64,000 nucleotides of DNA from JAEUIE01 sp047602475. Its GTDB lineage: Bacteria; Planctomycetota; Planctomycetia; Gemmatales; HRBIN36. The first letter of the stretch is position 1, and every line of letters begins with the position of its first letter. Positions 1 through 8,527 of the stretch are shown piece after piece. The notes beneath the pieces were generated by a model that did no database searches, was not told the DNA's origin, and saw only the letters and a list, made by a program, of their open reading frames with translations. The position numbers and the translations under genes are program-made. The stretch covers positions 682,001-746,000 of the forward strand of contig JASGHE010000002.1 of NCBI GenBank assembly GCA_047602475.1. The letters run 5' to 3'.

Positions 1-559
1 TGAACTCATCCATCGAAGAAGCGTTCATCGATTGAAATGCCGCGAGAAGACATGCCGAGTTTTGCCTTTGCAATATTCGTGACATGTCTGCCGCTGTAGG
101 ACAAGCAGTGAATTGCAAATCTGTCATGACTGTCGGAACGGTGCTTCTCAATCGCAGATAGATACCACGTGCCGCAGGATAACCGTTCGTGGCGTCATAC
201 AAGGCCTGTGATTCGAGGATGTTATAGTACGCTTCAGAATAGGTTTCCGGGAATGACCACTTGTACAAGTACAGCACCTTCAAAGCTTCTGCTCGTCGTC
301 CATCGCCGTGGGCCTGACGGTAGAGTGCTACAGGCGTCTCCCATTCCTTGGCATCTTTGTAAATCTGAGTCAAGCGGCGTTGAACCATTCGCTCGACTAC
401 TCTGGTCATCGTCTGCTCAGTATTCTTCTGCTTTACCCAATTGAAGCTCTTGCCGATGGCACCGATGGTGAGGGCGAGGATCACGATGATGATGGTGATT
501 ACGACGAGGAGTTCGACCAGCGTGAAGGCATGGCGTTGATGTTTTTGAGAGAGTCGCAT
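1..559 (-). CDS. Prepilin-type N-terminal methylation domain protein (3' end outside window)
   Basis: The minus-strand frame opens with ATG at 559 and stays open to the left edge, giving about 186 residues with no stop. Residues 1-35 form a type IV prepilin leader: a short basic stretch (MRLSQKHQRH), then AFTLVELLVV and a long hydrophobic helix. Cleavage is expected before Phe of FTLVE by the prepilin peptidase encoded at 11430-12539. After the helix come polar, helical-looking residues (TEQTMTRVVERM), consistent with a major or minor pseudopilin. It lies downstream of another prepilin gene on the same strand, separated by about 75 bases that contain a GC-rich hairpin. Family assignment is firm; pilin versus T2SS pseudopilin cannot be decided. 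Confidence 0.85.
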   Translation of the reverse strand, partial: MRLSQKHQRHAFTLVELLVVITIIIVILALTIGAIGKSFNWVKQKNTEQTMTRVVERMVQRRLTQIYKDAKEWETPVALYRQAHGDGRRAEALKVLYLYKWSFPETYSEAYYNILESQALYDATNGYPAARGIYLRLRSTVPTVMTDLQFTACPTAADMSRILQRQNSACLLAAFQSMNASSMDEF

Positions 560-603
560 CTTCGTTCTCCTCGTCCATCGGGCGTTACTGTCTTGCGCAT
601 CCA

Positions 604-626
604 CCCCCGGCCTCTAGAGCCGGGGG
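604..626. repeat. GC-rich hairpin between two prepilin genes
   Basis: An 8-bp perfect stem (CCCCCGGC / GCCGGGGG) encloses a 7-base loop. It lies just downstream of the 635-1696 gene and upstream of the next prepilin gene. No T-run follows on the transcribed strand. The same stem recurs at 21927-21949, so it looks like a member of a dispersed hairpin family rather than a dedicated terminator. Confidence 0.6.
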
Positions 627-634
627 CTAAATAG

Positions 635-1696
635 TTACTTGGGTACCACGCGACCGTTGGTCACGTTGGTGATGTTGTCATAATTGGCCTGGAGCATATC
701 GACCGTCACCGCGGGAAGCACCGAGGTGGGAATGAATAAGCTCTGTTCCGGATCGGTCTGGTTGTACTGGCCACCGGTCCCGAACTGCTTGTCCTTACCG
801 GCTGAGATGATCTGATAAGTGTCAGGTTTGTGGAACTTGAAGCTAACAGCTGTACCCCAACCAGCCGGCGCGACGGGTGGCACCGATGAACTGAAGTAGG
901 GCACAAAGTAAACAGAGCCTGTCGTAGTCAGCGTATGGCAATCGTTAGAGGAACTCAGAGAAGTGGGAAGATAGGCGTTGGGGTAATTGTTAGTGCCAGG
1001 GAACTTGGAGGCAAAGTAGGCATAGGGTGTGCCGTAGACATCGTTGTAGGATGGAAACAGTGTCGAGGAGGAAGCCGCAGTCGTGTTGAGACGGGCAGCG
1101 TCGAAAACAAAGAAACCCCCGAGTCGAGCGCCGGTTGTTTGTGCGGTCGGATTGGTCCTATCGGTGTTGAACCCGATGCCATCACTGCCGTTGTAACGCA
1201 TGCCGCTGAGGAAATAGACCAGGCAGTGTTGGCCTTCGAGCAGTTGATAGCCGGCCTGGATAGTGGGATTGTTTGATGCATCCAGACTGCCATTCCAGTT
1301 ATGGTTGGCACTGAGATTGATGCCGGGGAAGATGGCCGTCAGATATTCAGAAGAATATGCACCCAGAGCCGCCCACTGAGCTGCCGAGAGACCGGACGCC
1401 GCAGGCGGGGGGATTGACCCGTTGATGATATTGTTCAACGTGCCACCGGTTTCGCAAAGGATAATCCGCCCCGGTGGATACCGCCCAAACGTGCTCTTGA
1501 ACTGCTCGCAAGCTTGTGCCAGACGATTGACATCGGCTACCACCTTTGTCTCATCCAGATAGGCGTATACCTTGCTAATCACCCCCAGGGTGAGGGCCAT
1601 GAGGATGCCGATGATGGTGATGACCACCAGCAGTTCGATGAGCGTAAAGCCTTTTCGGTCCAAGCCGTTGCGTTTTTGAACAGAGATCAGACGCAT
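635..1696 (-). CDS. Type II secretion / type IV pilin-like protein with prepilin leader
   Basis: The 353-residue protein begins MRLISVQKRNGLDRKGFTLI and continues into the ELLVV hydrophobic helix. This is a classical class III prepilin signal, cleaved after Gly of RKG-FTLIELL and N-methylated. Residues about 40-70 are helical (DETKVVADVNRLAQACEQFK) followed by GRYPPG, a pattern common in planctomycete GspG/H-like proteins. The C-terminal region is long, Ser/Thr/Asn-rich and contains DGIGFN and a GKDKQFGTGGQYN segment resembling the end of GspG-type pseudopilins. It is transcribed in the same direction as pilC, pilB and pilT upstream, and is probably a structural subunit of that machine. Confidence 0.85.
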   Translation of the reverse strand: MRLISVQKRNGLDRKGFTLIELLVVITIIGILMALTLGVISKVYAYLDETKVVADVNRLAQACEQFKSTFGRYPPGRIILCETGGTLNNIINGSIPPPAASGLSAAQWAALGAYSSEYLTAIFPGINLSANHNWNGSLDASNNPTIQAGYQLLEGQHCLVYFLSGMRYNGSDGIGFNTDRTNPTAQTTGARLGGFFVFDAARLNTTAASSSTLFPSYNDVYGTPYAYFASKFPGTNNYPNAYLPTSLSSSNDCHTLTTTGSVYFVPYFSSSVPPVAPAGWGTAVSFKFHKPDTYQIISAGKDKQFGTGGQYNQTDPEQSLFIPTSVLPAVTVDMLQANYDNITNVTNGRVVPK

Positions 1697-1779
1697 GGGT
1701 TCCTCACTTTAGCAAAAAGGCCGTATCTGAGAGGGTGGTTAGAGTCAACCGGGGGTATAGTGCATCTCTTGTGCCAAGA

Positions 1780-1912
1780 TTAGTAGCTAGGAGCTAGAAG
1801 CTAGTAGCCAGAAGGTGGTTTATTCAACTTCCAAGGGGAAGGTCCCTCCCCCCGTGACAGAGAGAGGGATCGTTGTCTCCTAGCTACTAGCTTCTTGCTA
1901 CTAGCTACTTTT
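1780..1912. repeat. Paired AGCTAGTAGC-type repeat tracts
   Basis: The intergenic stretch holds a tract of AGTAGCTAGGAGCTAGAAG followed by more AGCTAGTAGCCAGAAG units. Near 1878-1910 there is a roughly complementary tract (CTAGCTACTAGCTTC...), so the two can pair around a central loop. Related AGCCAGAAGCCAGGAGCC units occur at 14634-14665, 34487-34520 and 36796-36874. It is a low-complexity dispersed repeat; no gene is visible in this gap. Confidence 0.6.
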
Positions 1913-1914
1913 TC

Positions 1915-3165
1915 TTACTTCCCGCCGCCGCCTAGCTTTTCGAGGATGGCGAGCATCGGCATGAATAGGGCGACGACGATGAAGCCGACGCACACGCCGA
2001 GGAACACCACCATGATCGGCTCAAGCAGGCTGATCAAGCTTTCCACGAGGATATCAACTTCTTCCTCGTAAACTTCGGCGACCTTGTAGAGCATCTTGTC
2101 GAGCTCGCCGGTCTCTTCGCCGACGTCAATCATGTTGACGACCATGTCATCGACCAGGCGGCTTTCCTTGAGCGGGGCGGCGATGGTTTCACCTTCCCGG
2201 ATCGACTCGTAGACACGCTGGTACATATGCTCGTAGACGGCGTTGTTGCACGTTTCCTTGACAATCGACAGGGCTTCGAGGATCGGCACGCCGGAACTCA
2301 CGAGGGTGCCCAGCGTTCTTGTAGTTCGCGCGATGATCGTTTTCTCGATGATGCCGCCGACAATCGGGATGTGGAGCTTGATCCAATCCCAGATGTATCT
2401 TCCCTTCTTGAACAGGCAGACGAGCTTGATGAAGAGCCAGATGCCGATGAGCACCAGCGGAAAGACGTACCAGTTATGCTGGACGAAATCGGAGATATCG
2501 AGCAGCAGTTCGGTCATGGCCGGCAGCTTCATCTGGAAGTCGGCGAAGATCTTCTTGAACTTCGGGATGATGTAGATGAGGATGAAGCTCAAGATGGCGA
2601 CGGCGACGAGGATGACCACGATCGGGTAGACCATGGCACCGATGATCTTGCGCTTGAGGGTCTGGGCCTTTTCCTTGAAGTCGGCCAGACGCTGAAGGAT
2701 GACTTCGAGAGCACCGCCCGCTTCACCCGCTTTGAGCATGTTGATGTAGAGGCGGTCGAAGCACTTGGGGTGCTTGGCGAAGGCTTCAGAGAGGGTGGAG
2801 CCGGATTCGACGTCATCGACGACATCAATGAGGGCGTTCTTGAGAGCGCTGGGCTTGAGCTGGCCTTCGAGAATCTTCAGCGACCGCAGCACCGGCAGAC
2901 CGGCGTCTTGCAGGGTGCTGAACTGGCGGGTGAAGGTGCAAAGCATCTTGGTGGAGACGCCGCCGATCACGAAGGTCTTCTTCTTCTTGCCGGTCGATTT
3001 CTTCTTGGCCTTGGCCTTCTTCTGGCCGCCCGCTTCCTGGATGCGGGTGACGAAGTAGCCCATCTGCTTGATTTTTTGTTGCGCCTCTTCCTCGGTGGCG
3101 GCGTCAATCGTGTCCTTGACTTCTTCGCCTTGAGAAGACATGGCTTCGAACTTATAAGTCGGCAT
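1915..3165 (-). CDS. pilC: Type IV pilus / T2SS inner-membrane platform protein (PilC/GspF family)
   Basis: At 416 residues it has the normal length for the family. It starts MPTYKFEAMSSQGEEVKDTI, the typical GspF N-terminus, then carries two T2SSF repeats with motifs FTRQFSTLQDAGLPVLRSL and RTTRTLGTLVSSGVPILEAL. Membrane segments lie around residues 180-205 (IVVILVAVAILSFILIYII), 235-255 and at the C-terminus (PIMVVFLGVCVGFIVVALFMP). The platform connects the cytoplasmic ATPases to the pilin. An unusual lysine-rich linker at residues 49-63 (KKAKAKKKSTGKKKK) separates the N-terminal cap from the first repeat. The gene follows pilB on the same strand with a gap of under 100 bases. Confidence 0.93.
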   Translation of the reverse strand: MPTYKFEAMSSQGEEVKDTIDAATEEEAQQKIKQMGYFVTRIQEAGGQKKAKAKKKSTGKKKKTFVIGGVSTKMLCTFTRQFSTLQDAGLPVLRSLKILEGQLKPSALKNALIDVVDDVESGSTLSEAFAKHPKCFDRLYINMLKAGEAGGALEVILQRLADFKEKAQTLKRKIIGAMVYPIVVILVAVAILSFILIYIIPKFKKIFADFQMKLPAMTELLLDISDFVQHNWYVFPLVLIGIWLFIKLVCLFKKGRYIWDWIKLHIPIVGGIIEKTIIARTTRTLGTLVSSGVPILEALSIVKETCNNAVYEHMYQRVYESIREGETIAAPLKESRLVDDMVVNMIDVGEETGELDKMLYKVAEVYEEEVDILVESLISLLEPIMVVFLGVCVGFIVVALFMPMLAILEKLGGGGK

Positions 3166-3248
3166 TGGCTTTCTCCGGTTTGCTTCTGGCTCCTGCGGAG
3201 CCTAGCTCTCGTCTGTTACAGTTTCGCGAGCTATTTCTTCAATTGTTG

Positions 3249-5228
3249 TTAAGCCCCGCTGCAAAGCTCTTTGGCCGGCTGAACGGAGTGTGGACATTCC
3301 GTACTTCTGGCGCAGGCAGAGAGCTCTTCGTGGGAGGCGTTGGCCATGATGAGGTCGCGGATTTCATCGTTGACGGGCATGAATTCGTAGATGCCGGATC
3401 GACCACGGTAGCCGGTGTTATTGCAACGGTCGCAGCCTCGGCCATAGAAGAACTTCATGCCGACCGCTTCGTTGGGCTTAAGTCCCAGTTCCATGAGTTG
3501 TTCGCCGGAAGGCTCATATTCGGATCGGCAATCGATGCAGATCTTGCGGACTAGTCGTTGTGCCATGATGCCTTCGACGGTCGCGGTGATCAGGTACGGT
3601 TCCAGGCCCATGTCCCGCATACGGGTGACGGTGCTGGCAGCATCGTTGGTGTGTAGCGTGCTGAAGACGATGTGGCCGGTGAGAGATGCCTGCACAGCAA
3701 TCTGAGCTGTTTCCAGATCGCGAATCTCGCCGACGAGTATCTTGTCGGGATCGTGGCGAAGGATGGCACGAAGAGCGTTGGCGAAGGTGACGTCAATTTC
3801 GGCGTTGATGGGAATCTGCACGATGCCATCGATGTCGTATTCGACCGGGTCTTCGGTGGTAATGATCTTTTCGGTGATGTCGTTCAGCTCGTTCAGCGCG
3901 GAGTAGAGAGTCGTCGTTTTGCCCGCTCCGGTCGGCCCGGTGATGAGGATGATGCCGTTGGGTTTCTTGATGAGCTGACGGAAGGCAGCCAGCATGTCCT
4001 CTTCCATGCCGATCTTATCGAGATCGAGCTGGACGACGGTACGATCCAGGATTCGAATGACGACGCTTTCGCCAAACATGGTGGGCAGCACCGAGACGCG
4101 CATATCGACCTGGTTGCCACCGACGTTCAATTCGATGCGGCCGTCTTGGGGCAGGCGGCGTTCGGCGATATCGAGGTTGGACATGACCTTGATACGGCTG
4201 CTGATCGCGGTCGCCAGGTGTCGGGGGGGAGGCACCATTTCATAGAGCACGCCGTCGCAGCGGTAACGCATCTTGTATTCATCTTCAAACGGTTCGAAGT
4301 GAATGTCGGAGGCGCGATCTTTAATGCCCAGGAGCATCACCATGTTCAGCAGCTTGCGAACCGGGGCAGCGTCCTGGAGTTCGGTGAGAGCTTCGAGATC
4401 GATCGAGGATTCACGAGTCAGCCTGCTGAGTTCAGGGCTGGTTTCGAGCTCCTTGATGATATCGATGATGCTTTCCTGCTTGCCGGCGTAGCAGCGGATC
4501 TGGGCATCAGCCAGACCCTTGGGAGTGGATAAGAGAGCGGTGACTTCCTTGACGCCGATGAAGTTGCGGAGATCGTCCAAGGCAGGAAGCTGGTTGGGGT
4601 CGCCGATGGCGACCGTGAGGGAGTTATCCTTGAGAGCTATGGGCACGACCTTATAAACGGTCGCCATGGTCTCGGGGACTTTCTCAATAGCTTCCGGCTG
4701 GAACTTCGATTCGCTGAGGTTGATGAGCTTCAGTCCAAACTGTTCGGCCAGCGCCTGGTAGAGCTGGTCTTCGGTGACCAGTCCTTTGGACAAAGCCGCC
4801 TGGCCAATGAGCTGGGCGCTTTCGCGGGCTTCGTTCAGCAGTTCCCAGAGTTGGTCTTCTTCGAGAAGACCCAGATCGACGAGAATCTGGCCGAGCTTCT
4901 TACGGCCACCGCTGGTGGAAAGCTGTTTCTTGGCAGGCGTCCCCGGCTTGCCGGGCACTGCGCCGGGCTTGGCGGGTGCCTTGGCAGCAGGGGTGCCGGG
5001 CTTGGCAGCGGGTGCTGTAGGTTTCGCAGGAACAGTTCCCGGCCTGGCAGGAGCCTGTGGTGGCTTGGCGGCAGCGGCTGGTGGAACGGGAGGCTTGGCT
5101 GGAGCAGAACCAGCTACCGGCGGTTTGACGCCGGGAGGCAACGGCTTACCCGGTGCAGGCGCAGCAGGACGGGGCGCTCCGGCTTGAGGAGAGGCTGGCT
5201 TCTGTGGCTGGTTCGGCTGTCCTGACAT
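3249..5228 (-). CDS. pilB: Type IV pilus assembly ATPase (PilB/GspE family), C-terminus frameshifted
   Basis: Residues 1-105 are a Pro/Ala/Lys-rich, probably disordered tail. Residues 110-250 are an MshEN-like N-terminal domain, and residues 280-640 the GspE ATPase. Visible motifs are Walker A GPTGAGKTT (431-439), the Walker B/Asp-box region ILVGEIRD (497-504), the His box TGHIVFSTLHTNDA, and a zinc tetracysteine (C564, C567, C599, C602). The annotated product ends in an atypical tail (CARSTECPHSVQPAK). Shifting frame at about 3315-3317 restores the family ending LRQKYGMSTLRSAGQRALQ, then RGLTTIEEIARE, with a stop at 3202. So one base appears to be missing, and the intact gene would span 3202-5228. 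PilB powers pilus extension. Confidence 0.93.
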   Translation of the reverse strand: MSGQPNQPQKPASPQAGAPRPAAPAPGKPLPPGVKPPVAGSAPAKPPVPPAAAAKPPQAPARPGTVPAKPTAPAAKPGTPAAKAPAKPGAVPGKPGTPAKKQLSTSGGRKKLGQILVDLGLLEEDQLWELLNEARESAQLIGQAALSKGLVTEDQLYQALAEQFGLKLINLSESKFQPEAIEKVPETMATVYKVVPIALKDNSLTVAIGDPNQLPALDDLRNFIGVKEVTALLSTPKGLADAQIRCYAGKQESIIDIIKELETSPELSRLTRESSIDLEALTELQDAAPVRKLLNMVMLLGIKDRASDIHFEPFEDEYKMRYRCDGVLYEMVPPPRHLATAISSRIKVMSNLDIAERRLPQDGRIELNVGGNQVDMRVSVLPTMFGESVVIRILDRTVVQLDLDKIGMEEDMLAAFRQLIKKPNGIILITGPTGAGKTTTLYSALNELNDITEKIITTEDPVEYDIDGIVQIPINAEIDVTFANALRAILRHDPDKILVGEIRDLETAQIAVQASLTGHIVFSTLHTNDAASTVTRMRDMGLEPYLITATVEGIMAQRLVRKICIDCRSEYEPSGEQLMELGLKPNEAVGMKFFYGRGCDRCNNTGYRGRSGIYEFMPVNDEIRDLIMANASHEELSACARSTECPHSVQPAKELCSGA

Positions 5229-5285
5229 TGTTCACCTGTAACGCTGGATGAAAGGATTTGAGTTAAATGATGGCAGAACCATCAA

Positions 5286-6446
5286 CTACTCATCATCTTC
5301 CTCCTCTTCGTCCTCATCATCCTCGTTTTCATCGTCCTCGTCGTCGCCTTCTTCTTCGTCTTCCAGTTGCCCACGTTCGGCCAGGGCGATTTTGGCTGCC
5401 AGCTCAGCGGGACGGGAAGAACGGGAAAGCACTTCTTCCTTCTCGCAGAGCCCCTCTTTCCAGAGCTTGAACAGGCTTTCATCGAGCAGGAACATGCCGT
5501 GTTTGCGGCCTGTCTGGATGCTCGAATCGATACGGTAGACCTTGTTCTCACGAATCAGATTCTGGATAGCGGGGGTGACCACCATCATTTCATATGCAGC
5601 TATCAGGCCATCAGGCTTCTTGGAGAGCAAAGCCTGCGACAGTACGCCAATGAGGGCGGTGGAGAGCTGGGTTCGAATCTGATCCTGTTGTTCTTTGGGG
5701 AACACGTCGACAATACGGTTGATCGTGCTGGCTGCACCGCTGGTATGCAGCGTGCCGAACACCAGGTGCCCCGTTTCAGCAGCTTCGAGGGCAGCGTGGA
5801 TGGTCTCCAAGTCTCGCATTTCACCGACGAGAATAACGTCTGGATCCATACGAAGAGCACGCTTGAGGGCTTCGGAGAAGCTCGGCACATCGACGCCGAT
5901 CTCACGCTGGTTGACTGTCGCCTTCTTATGAGTGTGGTAATACTCGATAGGGTCTTCGACCGTGATGATGTGCTTGTCGTAGTTGTCGTTGAGAAAGTTG
6001 ATCATCGACGCCAGACTGGTGGTTTTGCCGGAACCAGTCGGGCCGGTGACCAGGAGCAATCCACGGGGCCGGGTGATGAGCCGGCGTATCGCATCGGGCA
6101 TGCGAAGGATTTCGAAGCTGAGGAACTGACTGGGAATGCGTCGGCAGACAATGCCCACGCTGCCTTTTTGTTTGAAGACAGCCACGCGGAATCGGCACTT
6201 ATCGCCATAGGCGAAACCGAAGTCCGTACCACCCCTTTCCTGAAGCTCCTGCTGGCAACGGTCAGGTGTGATGCTCTTCATGAGAGCAGTGGTATCATCA
6301 GGCTCTAATGCTTTAGCTTCGAGTCGTCGTAGTCGTCCATTGACGCGCAAGACTGGAGGCTGGCCCACAGCGATATGAAGATCGCTAGCCTTTAAAGAAA
6401 AGACCGTTTCCAGAAGTTTTTCCATTAAGACGCTTTGCACAGCCAC
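5286..6446 (-). CDS. pilT: Type IV pilus retraction ATPase PilT
   Basis: The 386-residue protein starts MAVQSVLMEKLLETVFSLKA and continues into SDLHIAVGQPPVLRVNGRL, the standard PilT opening. It has Walker A GPTGSGKTT, the Asp box EDPIEYYHTHKKATVNQREIG, Walker B VILVGEMRDLETI, the His box TGHLVFGTLHTSGAASTINRIVDVFP and the PilT-type segment QALLSKKPDGLIAAYE. PilT hydrolyses ATP to depolymerise the pilus. The last 25 residues (362-386) are almost entirely Asp/Glu, which is unusual for PilT and opposite in charge to the lysine linker of PilC from the same cluster. It lies directly upstream of pilB, with about 57 bases between. Confidence 0.94.
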   Translation of the reverse strand: MAVQSVLMEKLLETVFSLKASDLHIAVGQPPVLRVNGRLRRLEAKALEPDDTTALMKSITPDRCQQELQERGGTDFGFAYGDKCRFRVAVFKQKGSVGIVCRRIPSQFLSFEILRMPDAIRRLITRPRGLLLVTGPTGSGKTTSLASMINFLNDNYDKHIITVEDPIEYYHTHKKATVNQREIGVDVPSFSEALKRALRMDPDVILVGEMRDLETIHAALEAAETGHLVFGTLHTSGAASTINRIVDVFPKEQQDQIRTQLSTALIGVLSQALLSKKPDGLIAAYEMMVVTPAIQNLIRENKVYRIDSSIQTGRKHGMFLLDESLFKLWKEGLCEKEEVLSRSSRPAELAAKIALAERGQLEDEEEGDDEDDENEDDEDEEEEDDE

Positions 6447-6656
6447 CGTTCAAGTCCCTTCTGATGTTCGAGAAAAAGGAAGAGTGGCAACGTCTCCAAG
6501 CCCTGCTAGAGTATGCTGGACGTATGCCATCATGCAATCCCTAAGGAAGAAAAACTGTGAAAAAACAAATGTCTGGTCAATACTGCGCAGACACTTTGCT
6601 TTATGACTTGTTATTGTGTCCGAGATATTAGATAATTCGTCGATACTCCGTGAGAT

Positions 6657-6688
6657 ATGTATCATAATAATGTATTATTATGATACAT
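6657..6688. promoter_or_regulatory. 32-bp AT-rich perfect palindrome
   Basis: Two 15-base arms (ATGTATCATAATAAT and its exact complement) are separated by GT. It lies in an AT-rich gap of about 250 bases between the end of the second gspE gene and the start of pilT, both read leftward. No T-run follows on either side, so a simple intrinsic terminator is unlikely. A dimeric repressor operator or an mRNA hairpin ahead of pilT fits better. The rest of this gap shows no gene; a weak promoter-like TTGACC on the minus strand lies at 6575-6580. Confidence 0.6.
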
Positions 6689-6698
6689 GTTGGCTATT

Positions 6699-8404
6699 CT
6701 ATCCATCATGATGACAAGTGCTAAGCACCTCATCCAGGGTGGTTAGCCCGCGCATGGCTTTTAGAACTCCGTCTTCGAGTAGCGTTTTCATTCCACCTAA
6801 ACGTGCTTGGCGACGAATCACGACGGTCGATTCGCGCTTAAACGTCATTTCACGGACCGAGGCACTCATCTTCATCATCTCGAAGATACCCTTACGACCT
6901 CGGTACCCAGTGTGATTGCAATGGCGCAACCTCTGCCTCTCATGAAAGTGGCCTGAGAGGCTTGTTCTGGCGTGATGCCGGCGGCCTGTAGCTCGGCTTT
7001 GATTGGCATGTCTGGCTCTTTACACTTGGGACAGATCATACGTACTAGACGTTGAGCCATCACAGCAATCAAACTGGATGCCACCAAGAAAGGCTGCACT
7101 CCAACATCGATAAGGCGAGTGATGGCGCTGGGAGCGTCATTGGTGTGGAGGGTACTGAATACCAAGTGCCCGGTGAGGGAGGCTTGAATCGCGATTTCCG
7201 CTGTCTCAACGTCGCGAATTTCGCCAACCAGGATAATGTTTGGAGCCTGGCGTAACATGGCACGAATAATTCGAGCAAAGTTCAACCCAATGGAATGCTT
7301 CACCTCCACCTGGTTGATACCTGGCAGGTAGTATTCGACAGGGTCCTCAGCAGTAATGATCTTACGATCAGGGCGGTTAAGCTCATTGAGTGCAGAGTAA
7401 AGTGTTGTGGTTTTGCCAGAACCAGTCGGGCCAGTGACCAGGAAGATGCCGTTGGGTCTTTTAATGATCTGCTGAAAGCGGGCGTAATCCTCTTCGGAAA
7501 AGCCTAAGTCTTTGATACTTACCTGAATATTGGCGCGGTCTAGAATTCGTAAACAGGCTCCCTGGCCGTGATTAGTAGGGATGATGCTGACGCGTAGATC
7601 ATAGAACTTGCCGGCCATGTGGAACTTGATGCGGCCATCCTGGGGCCGGCGTTTCTCGCTGATATCGATGCTTCCCATGATTTTGAGGCGGCTCATCATG
7701 GCGGGCAGCAGACGTTTCGGCGGGCTGTCTCGTTCCACCAGTACCCCATCGATACGGTACCTGATTCGAATGCGATCAGCAAAAGGCTCAACGTGAATAT
7801 CCGAAGCACGCAACTGCACTGCTTCCTGGATCATCAGATTGACCAGTTTTACGATAGGGGCTTCGGATTCATTACTCTCAATTGATGCTGCTGTTGATTC
7901 AGTCTCGGTTGTATCAATGGCTGTATCGGTAAACTCCGCCAGCATCGAATCGACAGACTCGGTTTCTGACTGGCCATAGTAGCGATTGATCGCTTCGATG
8001 ATCTGCTCACGAGGAGCCAGGACGGGCTGGATGTCCTTATTCAAGATGAAAGTAAGCTTCTGGATCGTATCGAGATCCATCGGGTCGCTCATAATGACTT
8101 TTAAGAGCCCGCTTTCCGAAGAGAGGGGCAGGATGACATTTTCACGAGCAACCGATTCGGGAACCAGTTCGACGACAGCTGCGGGCACGGTCACTTCATC
8201 TAGATTGATGGCTTGCAAACCATGATGCTCAGCCATGGCGGAAATGACATCATTGGCCGAGCAATAGCCCAGTTTGACGAGGGCGTCTGCCAGTTTGGCG
8301 CCGGTCGACTTCTGGACTGCTGCCGCTTCCTGCAATTGATCACGACCGACGATCCCCTTCTTCACGAGGATATCGGTAAATTCTCCGCCACGACCTTTGC
8401 TCAT
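6699..8404 (-). CDS. Second GspE/PilB-family secretion ATPase, frameshifted near the C-terminus
   Basis: Start is taken at ATG 8404 (MSKGRGGEFTDILVKKGIVG), which matches usual GspE N-termini; the frame extends upstream to 8482 without domain content. An MshEN-like domain (residues 1-150) is followed by ASDIHVEPFADRIRIRYRIDG, Walker A GPTGSGKTT, EDPVEYYLPGINQ, ILVGEIRDVETAEI and TGHLVFSTLHTNDAPSAI. In the uninterrupted frame the protein goes off-family after FMRGRGC. Shifting at about 6927 restores CRHCNHTGYRGRKGIFEMM and the end LLEDGVLKAMRGLTTLDEVL, with a stop at 6699 and a normal total of about 568 residues. The zinc cysteines are CPKC plus CRHC. One base seems missing. It may drive pseudopilus assembly alongside PilB. 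Confidence 0.9.
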
Positions 8405-8527
8405 GTTAACCGCTTTGCTGAAGGAACTTCGAAACAGACTAGCCCTATCTTGAGTGTAACCACCCAAGGGTGGAGTACGCAAGGGATTTCATGAGGCAAT
8501 TCTAACATAGGTCCATGGAACTGGTTT

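Noticed and set aside
1780..1912. Short repeats as a CRISPR array.
   Set aside because: Units differ in length, there are no regular unique spacers, and no cas gene is seen.
2227..3252. A 341-codon plus-strand reading frame opposite pilC, with an acidic translation.
   Set aside because: It is the complement of a strong GspF-family gene; its composition follows from the codon bias of the real gene.
3672..4532. A 286-codon plus-strand frame opposite pilB.
   Set aside because: Shadow of the ATPase gene, with no family features of its own.
5367..6308. A 313-codon plus-strand frame opposite pilT.
   Set aside because: Complement of a clear PilT gene; no start signal or domain.
6657..6688. Palindrome as an intrinsic terminator of gspE2.
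   Set aside because: No T-run follows on either strand, so I list it as a possible regulatory site instead.
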